Counted from the stretch's first letter, positions 1 through 8,879 are shown. The stretch is 64,000 bases of DNA from Pseudomonadota bacterium (GCA_947455195.1 CANGMI010000001.1:496001-560000); one strand, 5' to 3'. Numbers and translations are program-made. Notes: generated from the sequence alone by a model not told the origin.

Positions 1-339
1 GAGGAAGGCGGATCGCTCACCATCCTGGCGACCGCGCTCATCGACACCGGTTCGCGCATGGACGAGGTGATCTACGAGGAGTTCAAGGGTACCGGCAACA
101 TGGAAATCCACCTCGACCGGCGCATGTACGAGAAACGGATCTTCCCGGCGATCAACGTCAACCGGTCGGGCACGCGGCGCGAGGAACTGCTCATCCCCCA
201 GGAAGTGCTCTCGAAGATCTGGGTGCTGCGCAAGGTGCTCTACCCGATGGACGACCTGGAAGCGATGGAGTTCCTGCTCGACAGAATCAAGGCAACGAAG
301 AGCAATGCCCAGTTCTTCGACTCGATGAAGCGCGGCTGA
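1..339 (+). CDS. rho: Transcription termination factor Rho, C-terminal part (partial)
   Basis: The 5' end of the gene lies outside the window; about 112 C-terminal residues are visible, open from the first base. The segment has the conserved end of the Rho RecA-type ATPase/helicase ring: the [22 protein letters not shown] stretch (residues about 11-32 here) followed by LDRR, the KRIFPAI region and a C-terminal helix ending in FFDSMKRG. Rho is a hexameric RNA-dependent ATPase that terminates transcription. It is followed by rpmE, a common order in Betaproteobacteria. The 257 bp between them carry the rpmE promoter but no clear intrinsic terminator for rho. Confidence 0.97.
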   Translation, partial: EEGGSLTILATALIDTGSRMDEVIYEEFKGTGNMEIHLDRRMYEKRIFPAINVNRSGTRREELLIPQEVLSKIWVLRKVLYPMDDLEAMEFLLDRIKATKSNAQFFDSMKRG

Positions 340-452
340 CCCGAGACGGATGCGCGACTGAAACACGGCCGACACACAAGCCCCCCAGGACCCACACGCG
401 AGCCCCGTGGTCTGGTACGTGGCACCGGTGCCCGCATCGGTGCGCCACCGAT

Positions 453-481
453 TTGCCAGCCGGCCGCGCTTGGACGATAAT
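453..481 (+). promoter_or_regulatory. Sigma-70 promoter for rpmE
   Basis: A -35 hexamer TTGCCA (453-458) and a -10 hexamer GATAAT (476-481) are separated by exactly 17 bp; each matches consensus at five of six positions. Transcription would begin near 488, giving rpmE a leader of about 110 nt. This is the best promoter match I see in the window's first 12 kb. Confidence 0.65.
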
Positions 482-596
482 GGATGGTTTCCCCCGGTTC
501 GAAACCGGTCGCAGGTCGGCACCGTCCGATGGCTGCACGACTGAAGCGCAATCGTGCGCCCGCGCCCTGAAACCGAGCCCCACCTCGAGGAAGACC

Positions 597-821
597 ATGA
601 AAGAAGGCATTCACCCCGGATACAACCAGGTTCAGGTCAACTGCAGCTGCGGCAACGTGTTTGCCACCGGCTCGACGCTGAACAAGCCCCTGCACGTCGA
701 AGTCTGCTCGGCCTGCCACCCCTTCTACACCGGCAAGCAAAAAGTGCTCGACACCGCGGGCCGCATCGAGAAGTTCAACCAGCGCTACGCGCGCAAGAGC
801 GCACCGGCCACCAGCGCCTGA
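597..821 (+). CDS. rpmE: 50S ribosomal protein L31, zinc-binding type
   Basis: A 74-residue protein beginning MKEGIHPGY, the normal length and start for L31. Four cysteines (C16, C18, C37, C40) form the CxC...CxxC zinc site of the C+ form of L31, as opposed to the zinc-free RpmE2 paralogue. L31 bridges the large and small ribosomal subunits. The gene has its own promoter upstream and a strong intrinsic terminator 24 bp after the stop, so it is probably monocistronic. The short C-terminal tail ending in SAPATSA is variable in the family. Confidence 0.97.
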   Translation: MKEGIHPGYNQVQVNCSCGNVFATGSTLNKPLHVEVCSACHPFYTGKQKVLDTAGRIEKFNQRYARKSAPATSA

Positions 822-844
822 GGTCTCGCGCAGTGCGAACGATC

Positions 845-869
845 AAGGCAGCCTCGGCTGCCTTTTTTG
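845..869 (+). terminator. Rho-independent terminator of rpmE
   Basis: An 8-bp perfect stem (AAGGCAGC / GCTGCCTT) with a CTCG tetraloop is followed directly by a run of T residues (863-868). It sits 24 bp after the rpmE stop codon. Confidence 0.92.
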
Positions 870-948
870 TTGGTGTCGGGCAGACGCCGCTGGCAGGCAG
901 CGCGCACCGGCACCGTAACCCTGTCAACCATGTCACCATCGCCCCACG

Positions 949-2601
949 ATGACAGCCACCCGCCGCCATGGCATGCCCTCCCCCCTGCCGCTCTCGGGTC
1001 GCTGGCTGGCGACACTCGTCATCGCCTTCCTGCTGCCCGGACTGATCGGCCATGATCCGTGGAAATCCGAGGATGCGATCTCGTTCGGCGTGGTCTACGG
1101 ATTGCTCGACCACGGTACCTGGCTTACCCCCTCGCTGGCGGGCGAACCCTGGTTGCGTGACGGGCCGCTCTACTACTGGATGGCGGCACTGTGTGCCAAG
1201 GCGCTGCACATGCTCGTGCCCGTGCATGACGGCGCGCGGGTGGCAAGCCTTGTCTCGATTGCCGCAGCGCTCTACTTCACACGCATGTGTGGCCGGGAAC
1301 TCTACGGCAAGCGAGCCGGCGACCTGGCCTGCCTGACCCTGCTCGGCTGCGGTGGCCTCGTCCTGCAGTCGCGCGCCTGCGCACCCGAAACGCTGGCACT
1401 GGCCGCGGTAGCTGCCTTCTGCCACGGTGTTGCCATTGCCTGGAAAAAGCCGGTCAAGGGTGGCATCGTGCTGGGTATCGGACTGGCCGTTGCCTTTCTG
1501 GCAAGCGGGGTTCATGCCGTGTTGCCGCCCCTGATCGCGCTGCTGGCCCTGCTGCCCTTTGCCCGGTTGCGGCGCAGCCAGGCCTTCCTGCGGGCGGCCT
1601 GCACAGGCCTGGGCATCGCACTGGTCCTGTCACTGCCCTGGCTCGTCGCTCTGGCCCTGGTAGCCCCCGATTACCTGCACGACTGGGTACAGGCGCAATC
1701 AGCGGTCGCGACCGCAATGCCCCAGGCCAGCCCGACACTGGACCATCTCAGAACGATCGCCTGGGCCACCTGGCCGGCGTGGCCGTTGGCCCTCTGGGTC
1801 ACCTGGAACAACCGACGCCAGTTGAACGATATCGGCGGCATGGTGCCTCTGGCCATCGCGCTCGTCTCGATCGTTCTGCTCGTCCTCAACCCGGCACCAC
1901 GACCGATCGACCTGCTCACCCTGCTCGCGCCGCTGTCGATTCCCGCCGGCCTCGCGGCCTTGCAACTGCGTCGGGGGGCGGCCAACGCGCTTGCCTGGTT
2001 CAGCGCCATGACGTTTTCCCTGCTGATCGGATTGCTGTGGGTTGTCTGGATCGCGACGAGCACCGGCGTTCCGGCCGATCTGGCCAGCGCAGCCACGCGA
2101 CTCGAACCTGGCTACGCGCATGCGGTCTCGCCGATGGCGGCCTTGCTCGCGCTTGTCGCCACCGGCATCTGGATCGGCCTGCTGCGACGAACACGCCAGA
2201 CACCCCTGCGCGAGATCCCGCTCTGGACCGGGGCGGTCACGATCACGGCAGCCGTGGTACTGCTGCTCGGCGTCGGCTGGATCGACTACGGCAAGTCCTA
2301 CCGCCTCGTGGCCGAGAGCCTTCGCGACCACTTGCCCGCCCAGACCCGATGCATCGACGCACTCGGGCTGGGGGAGGTCCAGCGTGCCATGTTCCACTAT
2401 CATGGGGGCTTCGTCACCCGGGCACGGAGCGCGCAGGCACTCGCCACGGAGACGGCTGAGGCCGACGACATGACCTGCAACGCGCTGCTCATCCAGCGCT
2501 ATGCCGATGACCCCGAGATCGAACTCGCGCCCTCCTGGCGAATCACCTGGGAGGCGAGTCGACCCCGGGATCGCGAACGATTCCGTCTCTATTCGAGGTA
2601 G
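949..2601 (+). CDS. ArnT/PMT-like membrane glycosyltransferase
   Basis: A 550-residue polytopic membrane protein with at least ten hydrophobic segments. The first periplasmic loop has the acidic motif DPWKSED (about residues 36-42) and the RDGPLYYW stretch (about 68-75), both typical of GT39/GT83 enzymes (ArnT, PMT) that move sugars from polyprenyl-phosphate carriers to lipid A, proteins or glycans in the periplasm. A soluble C-terminal domain follows the last helix. Acceptor and sugar cannot be told from sequence. ATG at 949 was chosen; an in-frame ATG at 973 is possible. It lies 6 bp upstream of the FAD oxidase gene and is probably cotranscribed with it. Confidence 0.8.
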   Translation: MTATRRHGMPSPLPLSGRWLATLVIAFLLPGLIGHDPWKSEDAISFGVVYGLLDHGTWLTPSLAGEPWLRDGPLYYWMAALCAKALHMLVPVHDGARVASLVSIAAALYFTRMCGRELYGKRAGDLACLTLLGCGGLVLQSRACAPETLALAAVAAFCHGVAIAWKKPVKGGIVLGIGLAVAFLASGVHAVLPPLIALLALLPFARLRRSQAFLRAACTGLGIALVLSLPWLVALALVAPDYLHDWVQAQSAVATAMPQASPTLDHLRTIAWATWPAWPLALWVTWNNRRQLNDIGGMVPLAIALVSIVLLVLNPAPRPIDLLTLLAPLSIPAGLAALQLRRGAANALAWFSAMTFSLLIGLLWVVWIATSTGVPADLASAATRLEPGYAHAVSPMAALLALVATGIWIGLLRRTRQTPLREIPLWTGAVTITAAVVLLLGVGWIDYGKSYRLVAESLRDHLPAQTRCIDALGLGEVQRAMFHYHGGFVTRARSAQALATETAEADDMTCNALLIQRYADDPEIELAPSWRITWEASRPRDRERFRLYSR

Positions 2602-2607
2602 ACCTGC

Positions 2608-3993
2608 ATGAACATGCCACGCGAACTCGCACCGGCCCTGCTGGCCGCCCTGCATGAACTGCTCGGCGATCGAGCAACAACCGCCCGCGGCGTACGCGAT
2701 CATCATGGCAAGGACGAGTCGTACTTCGCCCCGGCCGCGCCCGATGCCGTGGTGTACCCGCACAGCACCGAGGAAGTTCGGGCCGTCGTGGCATTGTGTC
2801 GCCTGCACGGTGTACCGATCGTGCCCTATGGTGTGGGCAGTTCACTCGAAGGCCATGTGCTCGCCGTGAACGGTGGGGTCTGCGTCGACATGAGCCAGAT
2901 GAACCGGGTGTTGCGCGTTGGCGTCGAAGACCTCGACGTGACAGTTCAGGCCGGTGTCACGCGCAACCAGCTCAATGACGAGATTCGCCATACCGGGCTC
3001 TTCTTTCCGGTTGATCCAGGCGCCGATGCATCGCTGGGGGGCATGGCATCGACCCGCGCCTCGGGTACCAACGCCGTGCGCTACGGGACGATGCGTGAGA
3101 ATGTGCTCTCGCTCGAGGTGGTCACGGCCGACGCCCGCGTGATTCGCACGGCACCGCGTTCGCGCAAATCGGCCGCCGGGTACGACCTCACGCGGCTCTT
3201 CGTGGGTGCCGAGGGCACCCTGGGCATCATCACCGAAGTGACCGTCAGGCTCCATGCCATCCCTGAGGCCATGTCAGCGGCCGTATGCTCGTTTCGCGAC
3301 ATGGCAGGCGCGGTCGATACGGTCATCCAGACCCTGCAGTCAGGCATTCCGATCGCGCGCAGCGAGGCGCTCTGTGCGACGACGATGGCGACCCTCAACG
3401 CCTACAACAAGACCGCCTGGAAGGAGCAGCCGACGCTCTTTCTGGAATTCCACGGCACCGAACAGGGCGTGATCGAACAGGCGGGCCTGGTGCAGGCCAT
3501 CGCGCGCGAGAATGGCGGCGAAGACTTCCAGTGGGCCACCCGCCCGGAAGATCGCAATCGCCTTTGGTCGGCGCGCCATCAGGCCTACTTTGCCGGACTG
3601 CAGTTGCGTCCGGGTGCGCGAGCCGTCTCGACCGATGTCTGCGTGCCGATCTCGCGCCTCACCGAATGCATCGTGGCGACGGCTGCCGATATCGAACGCG
3701 CCTCGATGCCGATACCCCTCTTCGGCCACGTGGGCGACGGCAACTTTCACCTGATGATTCTGGTGCGCCCTGATGTCCCCGCCGACCTGGAAGAGGCAAA
3801 GGCCCTCAACGACCGGCTGGTCGAACGCGCCATCGCCATGGAAGGCACCTGCACCGGCGAGCACGGCATCGGCTACGGCAAGAAGAAGTGGCTGGCCGCC
3901 GAACACGGCGACGCGATCGACCTCATGCGCGCGCTCAAGCGCACCTTCGATCCGCAGAACCTGTTCAACCCGGGCAAGATGCTGGACCTGTAG
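2608..3993 (+). CDS. FAD-binding D-lactate dehydrogenase / glycolate oxidase-type protein
   Basis: A 461-residue flavoprotein of the vanillyl-alcohol oxidase fold. The N-terminal half is the FAD-binding PCMH domain: PYGVGSSLEGH (about 73-83), the DPGADASLGGMASTRASGTNAVRYG block (about 136-160) and GAEGTLGIITEV. The C-terminal half is the substrate cap with the GHVGDGNFH metal/active-site motif and the final GEHGIGYGKKKW motif. Family members oxidise D-2-hydroxy acids (D-lactate, glycolate) and pass electrons to cytochrome c or quinone. Length and lack of extra subunits favour cytochrome-type D-lactate dehydrogenase over the three-subunit glycolate oxidase (GlcDEF). The 6-bp gap to the previous gene suggests one transcript. 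Confidence 0.85.
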   Translation: MNMPRELAPALLAALHELLGDRATTARGVRDHHGKDESYFAPAAPDAVVYPHSTEEVRAVVALCRLHGVPIVPYGVGSSLEGHVLAVNGGVCVDMSQMNRVLRVGVEDLDVTVQAGVTRNQLNDEIRHTGLFFPVDPGADASLGGMASTRASGTNAVRYGTMRENVLSLEVVTADARVIRTAPRSRKSAAGYDLTRLFVGAEGTLGIITEVTVRLHAIPEAMSAAVCSFRDMAGAVDTVIQTLQSGIPIARSEALCATTMATLNAYNKTAWKEQPTLFLEFHGTEQGVIEQAGLVQAIARENGGEDFQWATRPEDRNRLWSARHQAYFAGLQLRPGARAVSTDVCVPISRLTECIVATAADIERASMPIPLFGHVGDGNFHLMILVRPDVPADLEEAKALNDRLVERAIAMEGTCTGEHGIGYGKKKWLAAEHGDAIDLMRALKRTFDPQNLFNPGKMLDL

Positions 3994-4018
3994 CCCCTCG
4001 AACCAGGCTGCCTGCCGA

Positions 4019-4579
4019 TCAGGCGGCAGCCGCCGGCAGTCGCAGGAAGGTCTCGCGGTAGTGCTTCAATTCGGCGATCGATTCCTCGATGTCGGCCAGC
4101 GCTTCATGTCGTCCCCGCTTCACGACGCCACGAGCCACCTCGGGATGCCAGCGTCGAGCGAGTTCCTTCAGCGTGCTCACATCGAGATTGCGGTAATGAA
4201 AGTGAGCCTCCAGACGCGGCATGTACCGCGCGAGGAAACGGCGATCCTGGCAGATCGAATTGCCACACATCGGCGAGGCCTTGGCTGGCACATGCTCCAT
4301 CAGGAACGCGAGCATCTGCGCCTCGACCTCGGCCTCGGTGAGCACCGACTCGCGCACTTTGGGGGTCAACCCGGTGCGGGCATGGGTCGTGCGGTTCCAC
4401 TCATCCATACCCGCCAGCACCGCATCGCTCTGATGAACCACGCGCACCGGCGCGGTAGCGACGGTGTCGAGCGCCGAATTGGTGATCACCAGAGCAATCT
4501 CGATGATGCGATCGCGTTCCGGGTCAAGCCCCGTCATCTCCATGTCGATCCAGATGAGGTTGTTCTGATCTGCTGCCAT
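4019..4579 (-). CDS. orn: Oligoribonuclease
   Basis: A 186-residue DEDDh 3'-5' exoribonuclease that degrades 2-5 nt RNAs and pGpG to mononucleotides. The first acidic pair is in [13 protein letters not shown] (D12, E14); a [12 protein letters not shown] stretch follows, and the C-terminal H...D pair is in [14 protein letters not shown]. Length matches the family (about 180). It converges with the upstream FAD oxidase gene (25 bp apart) and diverges from rsgA, sharing a 178-bp intergenic region that holds an inverted repeat. Confidence 0.97.
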   Translation of the reverse strand: MAADQNNLIWIDMEMTGLDPERDRIIEIALVITNSALDTVATAPVRVVHQSDAVLAGMDEWNRTTHARTGLTPKVRESVLTEAEVEAQMLAFLMEHVPAKASPMCGNSICQDRRFLARYMPRLEAHFHYRNLDVSTLKELARRWHPEVARGVVKRGRHEALADIEESIAELKHYRETFLRLPAAAA

Positions 4580-4616
4580 GCCTGGGATATCGCCGGTAAG
4601 ATGATTGAACGGGTGG

Positions 4617-4641
4617 GGTCAAGGTTAACATCAACCTGACC
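4617..4641. repeat. Inverted repeat between orn and rsgA
   Basis: GGTC-A-AGGTT (4617-4626) is repeated inverted as AACCT-GACC (4633-4641), with one bulged A and a 6-nt centre. It sits about 40 bp upstream of the orn start and about 115 bp upstream of rsgA in the divergent promoter region. It could be an operator or an RNA hairpin; no known regulator is assigned. Confidence 0.35.
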
Positions 4642-4757
4642 GACTCACCCGGGCGCGAGGCCTCTTCGATGCATGCACGCTTGCCCCCCGATTACGCCTG
4701 CGTGACCGTCATGATCCTCGCGGCACCGACTGGCACAACGCCGGCCGACCTCGCCTC

Positions 4758-5654
4758 ATGACGCGTCTCGCCGCGATACACGGTGAAGTCATCGCCGCGC
4801 ACGGCCGGCACTATCTGGTCGAGGTGTCGCCCGCAGAACTGCGCTGGTGCGTGACCCGCGGCAGACGATCGGACTACGCCTGTGGCGATCAGGTGCTGCT
4901 GACACCCGAGGGCGCAGCCGATGGCGTCATCGAGAGCGCCCTCCCGCGCACTTCGCTCTTCTCGCGCTCGGTGGAACACCGTACCAAGCTCCTCGCCGCC
5001 AACCCGACGCAACTCGCCATCACGGTCGCCTCGGAACCGAGTTTCTCCGATGAACTGATTACCCGCGCCGCGATCAATGCGCATCACCAGGGCATGCGGA
5101 CCCTCATCGTGCTCAACAAGTGCGATCTGCCCGAAACGGATGCCGCACGTGAGCGCTTGCACCCGCTCCTGCGAGCGGGCTACCCGCTCATCAGCCTCTC
5201 GGCGCTGGCCGACGTGTCGGCGCTGCGGCCTTTCCTGGCTGGCGAGCGCACCGTGCTGATGGGACAGTCGGGCATGGGCAAATCGACGCTGGTGAACGCG
5301 CTGGTACCCGATGCCAACACGCTCACCGCGGCGATCTCCACGTTTCTCGACAGCGGACGCCACACGACCACCGCATCACGCCTGTACCGACTCGACGCGC
5401 AGTCAAGCCTCATCGACACGCCTGGCCTGAAGGAATTCGGTCTTGCGCACCTGCCGCTCAATCGGATCGCGCGCGGGTTTCCGGAACTCGCCGACTGGCA
5501 TGGCACCTGTCGATTTGCCAACTGCGGACATCGGAGCGAACCCGATTGCGGCTACCGGCAGGCACTGGACACCGGCGCCATCCACCCGCGTCGCTTCGAA
5601 CTGATGCTGCGCGTTCTCGAGGCCGAAGGTAGCCGACGCAGTCACGGCCATTGA
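4758..5654 (+). CDS. rsgA: Small ribosomal subunit biogenesis GTPase RsgA
   Basis: A 298-residue circularly permuted GTPase that checks late 30S maturation. An N-terminal OB-fold (about 1-70) precedes the GTPase domain, whose motifs run in permuted order: G4 NKCD (about 117), G1 P-loop GQSGMGKST (about 171-179), then G3 DTPG (about 220). The C-terminal zinc finger has C...C-G-H...C (CRFANCGHRSEPDC, about 252-265). Length is typical. A 30-codon reading frame beginning at 4669 overlaps the rsgA start by ATGA, but I do not regard it as a proven gene. Confidence 0.96.
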   Translation: MTRLAAIHGEVIAAHGRHYLVEVSPAELRWCVTRGRRSDYACGDQVLLTPEGAADGVIESALPRTSLFSRSVEHRTKLLAANPTQLAITVASEPSFSDELITRAAINAHHQGMRTLIVLNKCDLPETDAARERLHPLLRAGYPLISLSALADVSALRPFLAGERTVLMGQSGMGKSTLVNALVPDANTLTAAISTFLDSGRHTTTASRLYRLDAQSSLIDTPGLKEFGLAHLPLNRIARGFPELADWHGTCRFANCGHRSEPDCGYRQALDTGAIHPRRFELMLRVLEAEGSRRSHGH

Positions 5655-5674
5655 GCCCGCGGGCGCCATCCGCG

Positions 5675-5687
5675 CCCCCCCCCCCCC
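5675..5687. repeat. Homopolymeric tract of 13 C residues
   Basis: Thirteen consecutive C residues lie in the 44-bp gap between the convergent stop codons of rsgA and the CobD-like gene. Such tracts are slippage-prone, but this one lies outside both coding regions. Confidence 0.95.
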
Positions 5688-5698
5688 GCAACCGCGCC

Positions 5699-6625
5699 TC
5701 AGCCGAACGAACGGGCTACGGTCAGCATGAGGATGAGGCCGAGCCAGAGCACGAGAGCGCGCCAGATGAGTCCCACCGTACTGTCCAGATGCGCTGGATC
5801 GGCCTCGTCGCCCAACCCGGCCGGGGGCCGCTCCTCGACACCACCAGTTTCGTCATGCAGGGGCATGCCAAGTTTCACGCCGATGGCACCGGCACCGCTG
5901 GCGAGAATCACGCCCACCACGCGGTCGGTCCAGGCGGCCGCCTGCGACCGCCAGCAGAAGATGGCATCCTCGAAATCGCCGACGATGGCAAACGCCGTGG
6001 CTGTCAGACGGGCGGGCAGGCCATCGAGGACGCGAAAGATCACGATGGCAGGCCACACGAAGGGCTCGCTCGCCTGCCGGGAAGCACTCGACCACCGTGT
6101 CGCAGCCATCTGCGCCAGGCGGTAGAAGACCGCGCCGATCGGACCGGGCAGCAGCACGTACCAGAACATCACCGCGAACACGAGGCGGTGTGCCCCGATC
6201 AGCGCCTGCTCGATGGAGAGCCGGACAATTTCCTCATGCTCGAGGGAGTCGCAGGCACTGCCGCGCCAGCGTGCCAGCGTCAGGCGCGCAAGCGCGATGT
6301 CATCGGCGGCGAGCGCCTGCCGAATGGTGGTGAAGAAGTGACTGCCCTGACGAAATCCCATCGTCACATAGAGCACCCCGACGTGGAAGAGAAGGACGAG
6401 TGCCCAGTGCAGGTGGCCCAGCAGGTACGACACCAGGCCGGCGAGGAGTGTCACCGGCAGCACCAGCAGCGCCCAGGCAACGACACCATGCTGCAACTGC
6501 CCGGCATCGAACTGATGCTCGAGCCAGTCTGCGCCGCGCGCAACGATCGACTCGAGCCAGGCGCGGCCGACGAAGGGTCGCCACTGCTCGAGGGCCAGTA
6601 CCAGCACCAGCGCGATGACGCTCAC
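5699..6625 (-). CDS. CobD/CbiB-like (AmpE-like) integral membrane protein
   Basis: A 308-residue polytopic membrane protein. The GTG start at 6625 overlaps the Nudix stop by GTGA, arguing for translational coupling. The N-terminal helix VSVIALVLVLALEQWRP, the LLGHLHWALVLLFHVGVLYVTMGFRQ region and FWYVLLPGPIGAVFYRL resemble the CobD/CbiB family (adenosylcobinamide-phosphate synthase), and also AmpE, a distant relative. No other cobalamin genes are nearby, so a B12 role is uncertain; a conserved betaproteobacterial homologue of unknown function is equally likely. The last helix ends at the C-terminus. Confidence 0.75.
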   Translation of the reverse strand: MSVIALVLVLALEQWRPFVGRAWLESIVARGADWLEHQFDAGQLQHGVVAWALLVLPVTLLAGLVSYLLGHLHWALVLLFHVGVLYVTMGFRQGSHFFTTIRQALAADDIALARLTLARWRGSACDSLEHEEIVRLSIEQALIGAHRLVFAVMFWYVLLPGPIGAVFYRLAQMAATRWSSASRQASEPFVWPAIVIFRVLDGLPARLTATAFAIVGDFEDAIFCWRSQAAAWTDRVVGVILASGAGAIGVKLGMPLHDETGGVEERPPAGLGDEADPAHLDSTVGLIWRALVLWLGLILMLTVARSFG

Positions 6626-7308
6626 GGTTGTCGGGACACGCCGGGGGCGTGCAGGTAGGCGCGGAAATTGAGCAGCATTGCTGCGGTCGCTCCCCAGATG
6701 TAGAAAGACCCGTACGGTATGGCATGGTACTGCCGACGCCCCTCGCGAGTCACCACGGTATTGCGCTGGTGGTTGCGCGAGTCGAGGATGAACGAGAGCG
6801 GCACTTCGAACACTTCGGCCACTTCGAACGGGTCGGGGGTGAGGTCGAACGGCGGATGCACCAGCGCTGCGACCGGGGTCACGTGATAGCCCGTGGCCGT
6901 GACATAGGTGCCGACCGTACCCAGCGGTTCGATGCACTCGCCGCGCAGACCGATTTCCTCGGCGGTTTCGCGCAGGGCCGTCCCGGTGACGCCCGCATCT
7001 TCAGGCTCGACGCGCCCCCCGGGAAAACTGATCTGTCCGGCATGGTCGTGCAGGTGGTCGGTGCGCCGGGTCAGCAGCACCGTCAGGCCGCTCGTGCGCG
7101 TCACCAGGGGAATGAGCACGGCAGCCTGACGCAGCGGGCGCGAGGACGCAGCGCCCGCGCGATCCCCCGCCTGTACCGGCTCCCAGTGACGGACCTCGAG
7201 AAACCGACGGCGTATCGCACCAGCGTCGATGGCCGGCTCGAGCGACACCGGCGCGACGGTGCCGGCGCTGTCCGGCTCACCACTCCTTGCGCTGGACACA
7301 CCGGTCAT
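6622..7308 (-). CDS. Nudix hydrolase, CoA pyrophosphatase-like
   Basis: A 228-residue protein with a full Nudix box: GGRVEPED...ALRETAEEIGL (GX5EX7REUXEEXGU), preceded by the SFPGG motif seen in CoA pyrophosphatases (NudL/PCD1 type), which cleave CoA or oxidised CoA to phosphopantetheine and 3',5'-ADP. I chose the ATG at 7308, with AGCGAGG upstream; it leaves 22 bp after the preceding gene. A start at 7380 would overlap that gene by about 50 bp. It overlaps the CobD-like gene by 4 bp. Confidence 0.85.
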   Translation of the reverse strand: MTGVSSARSGEPDSAGTVAPVSLEPAIDAGAIRRRFLEVRHWEPVQAGDRAGAASSRPLRQAAVLIPLVTRTSGLTVLLTRRTDHLHDHAGQISFPGGRVEPEDAGVTGTALRETAEEIGLRGECIEPLGTVGTYVTATGYHVTPVAALVHPPFDLTPDPFEVAEVFEVPLSFILDSRNHQRNTVVTREGRRQYHAIPYGSFYIWGATAAMLLNFRAYLHAPGVSRQP

Positions 7309-7330
7309 CCGAGCCTCGCTGCGCCCGCGA

Positions 7331-8305
7331 TCAGACAGTGAAGATCGTCGAACCCGTCGTACGGCGGCCTTCCAGGTCACGATGTGCCTGGGCAGCCTCG
7401 GCCAGCGGGTATCGCTGATGGATGTCGACCTTCACCTTGCCAGCCGCCACGATGTCGAACAGATCGTTCGCCGAAGCCACCAGATCGGCCCGCTTTGCCG
7501 TGTAGTGAGTGAGGCTCGGGCGAGTGAAGTAGAGCGACCCACGCGAAACCAGATCGACCGGGTTGATCGATGTCACCGGCCCCGAGGCGTTGCCGAAACT
7601 CACCATCATGCCCAGCGGCTGAAGGCAGTCGAGCGATGCGGTCCAGGTGTCCTTGCCGATCGAATCGTAGACCACCGGTACCCCGGCACCACCCGTGATG
7701 GCGCGCACCCGTTCGACGATGTTCTCGCGGGTGTACACGATCGTGTGAGCGCAGCCATGTGCCCGTGCCAGTTCGGCCTTCTCGTCAGAGCCGACGGTAC
7801 CGATGAGCGTGACCCCGAGTGCACGCGCCCACTGGCAGGCGATGAGTCCGACACCCCCTGCAGCGGCGTGAAACAGGATCGTCTGTCCGGCCTTGACCGG
7901 GTAGGTGCGCTTGAACAGGTACTGCACGGTCATGCCCTGGAGCATCATGGCCGCGCCCTGCTCGAACGAGATCGTATCGGGCAGTTTTACCAGTACGGCC
8001 GCCGGCATGACACGGGCCTCGGCATAAGCGCCGTTCGGACCGCCGGCATACGCAACCCGATCACCGACGGCGAGATCGGTGACGCCGGGGCCAACGGCCT
8101 CGACCACCCCTGCCGCCTCGCAGCCCATGCCGGCAGGCATCGTCTGCTTGTACAGGCCGGCGCGAAAGTAGACATCGAGGAAATTCAGACCCACGGCGTG
8201 ATGCCGCACACGAACTTCACCCGCACCCGGGGCACCCACCTCGACCTCTTCCCAGCGCATGACGTCGGGACCACCGTTTTCGTAAATGCGTATCGCCTTG
8301 GGCAT
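7331..8305 (-). CDS. qorA: NADPH:quinone oxidoreductase, zeta-crystallin type
   Basis: A 324-residue zinc-independent medium-chain dehydrogenase/reductase. The N-terminal GroES-like domain has VGLNFLDVYFRAGLY (about 38-52) and GCEAAGVVEAVGPGV; the Rossmann domain has HAAAGGVGLIACQWARALG (about 146-164), matching the quinone oxidoreductase signature. No structural or catalytic zinc cysteines are present. It reduces quinones using NADPH. The start has GGAGAG 5 bp upstream. It is first in a unit with the Nudix and CobD-like genes. Confidence 0.9.
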   Translation of the reverse strand: MPKAIRIYENGGPDVMRWEEVEVGAPGAGEVRVRHHAVGLNFLDVYFRAGLYKQTMPAGMGCEAAGVVEAVGPGVTDLAVGDRVAYAGGPNGAYAEARVMPAAVLVKLPDTISFEQGAAMMLQGMTVQYLFKRTYPVKAGQTILFHAAAGGVGLIACQWARALGVTLIGTVGSDEKAELARAHGCAHTIVYTRENIVERVRAITGGAGVPVVYDSIGKDTWTASLDCLQPLGMMVSFGNASGPVTSINPVDLVSRGSLYFTRPSLTHYTAKRADLVASANDLFDIVAAGKVKVDIHQRYPLAEAAQAHRDLEGRRTTGSTIFTV

Positions 8306-8474
8306 CTGCTCTCTCCATCAGTAAGGACGACGGGCGGCACCCCTTGCCACCCGCCGAGACTCGAATCCTGCCCCGCTTCGATCTGCCATCGGTCTGCCTT
8401 CAATCTCCCATCGACCTCACGCCAGCGCTGCGTCACCCGCACCGGGCAGGCATGGGCGTGTACGCGGCGGGCGA

Positions 8475-8879
8475 TCAGCCCGGCTTGCGACGTCGACTGC
8501 TGGCCGGGTTCGTATCGGCGCCTGCAGGCGGCGTCTCGGCGGCGGTGCCCGCCGCCGCACCCGCGGCACGGCGTGTGGCAGCGGCCACATCAGCGGCGGC
8601 CTGGTTCATCGACTCGTTCATCGTCCGGTAGGCGTTCAGCGTTGCCTTCTGCGCCTCGAAACCCTGGATGGTGGCACGCACCATTTCCAGGTTGAGCGCC
8701 AGCCAGCCCTCGACCGAACGCAATTCACCGAGGCGCTTGTCGATGTCCTCGACGTTGACGGTCGGAAAGACCATGCCCGGCGGAAAGCCCGGCATCTGAG
8801 CATTACCCTGAGCACCCGCCGGGGTCCAGAAGCGGCGAAAGAACTCGAACGGGTCTGGCTGACTGCTCGTTTCGCTCAT
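8475..8879 (-). CDS. phaM: PHA granule regulatory protein, PhaM family
   Basis: A 134-residue protein matching PhaM, which binds both PHA synthase and DNA and controls granule number and segregation. The N-terminus has the DPFEFFRRFW motif, followed by a helical stretch (NVEDIDKRLGELRSVEGWLALNLEM) and an alanine-rich, lysine/arginine-ended tail (SSRRRKPG) suited to nucleic acid contact. AGAGGAG (8889-8895) is 9 nt before the ATG at 8879 and overlaps the ATG at 8888, so the inner start is preferred. Presence implies that the host makes polyhydroxyalkanoate; no PHA synthase gene is in the window. Confidence 0.8.
   Translation of the reverse strand: MSETSSQPDPFEFFRRFWTPAGAQGNAQMPGFPPGMVFPTVNVEDIDKRLGELRSVEGWLALNLEMVRATIQGFEAQKATLNAYRTMNESMNQAAADVAAATRRAAGAAAGTAAETPPAGADTNPASSRRRKPG

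Noticed and set aside
494-508. tRNA T-arm-like hairpin CCGG-TTCGAAA-CCGG between rho and rpmE
   Set aside because: No acceptor, D or anticodon arm can be built around it; it lies in the rpmE leader just after the predicted transcription start. Probably a chance palindrome.
4669-4761. Possible 30-residue upstream peptide of rsgA
   Set aside because: Only the ATGA overlap supports it; no ribosome-binding site or recognisable peptide.
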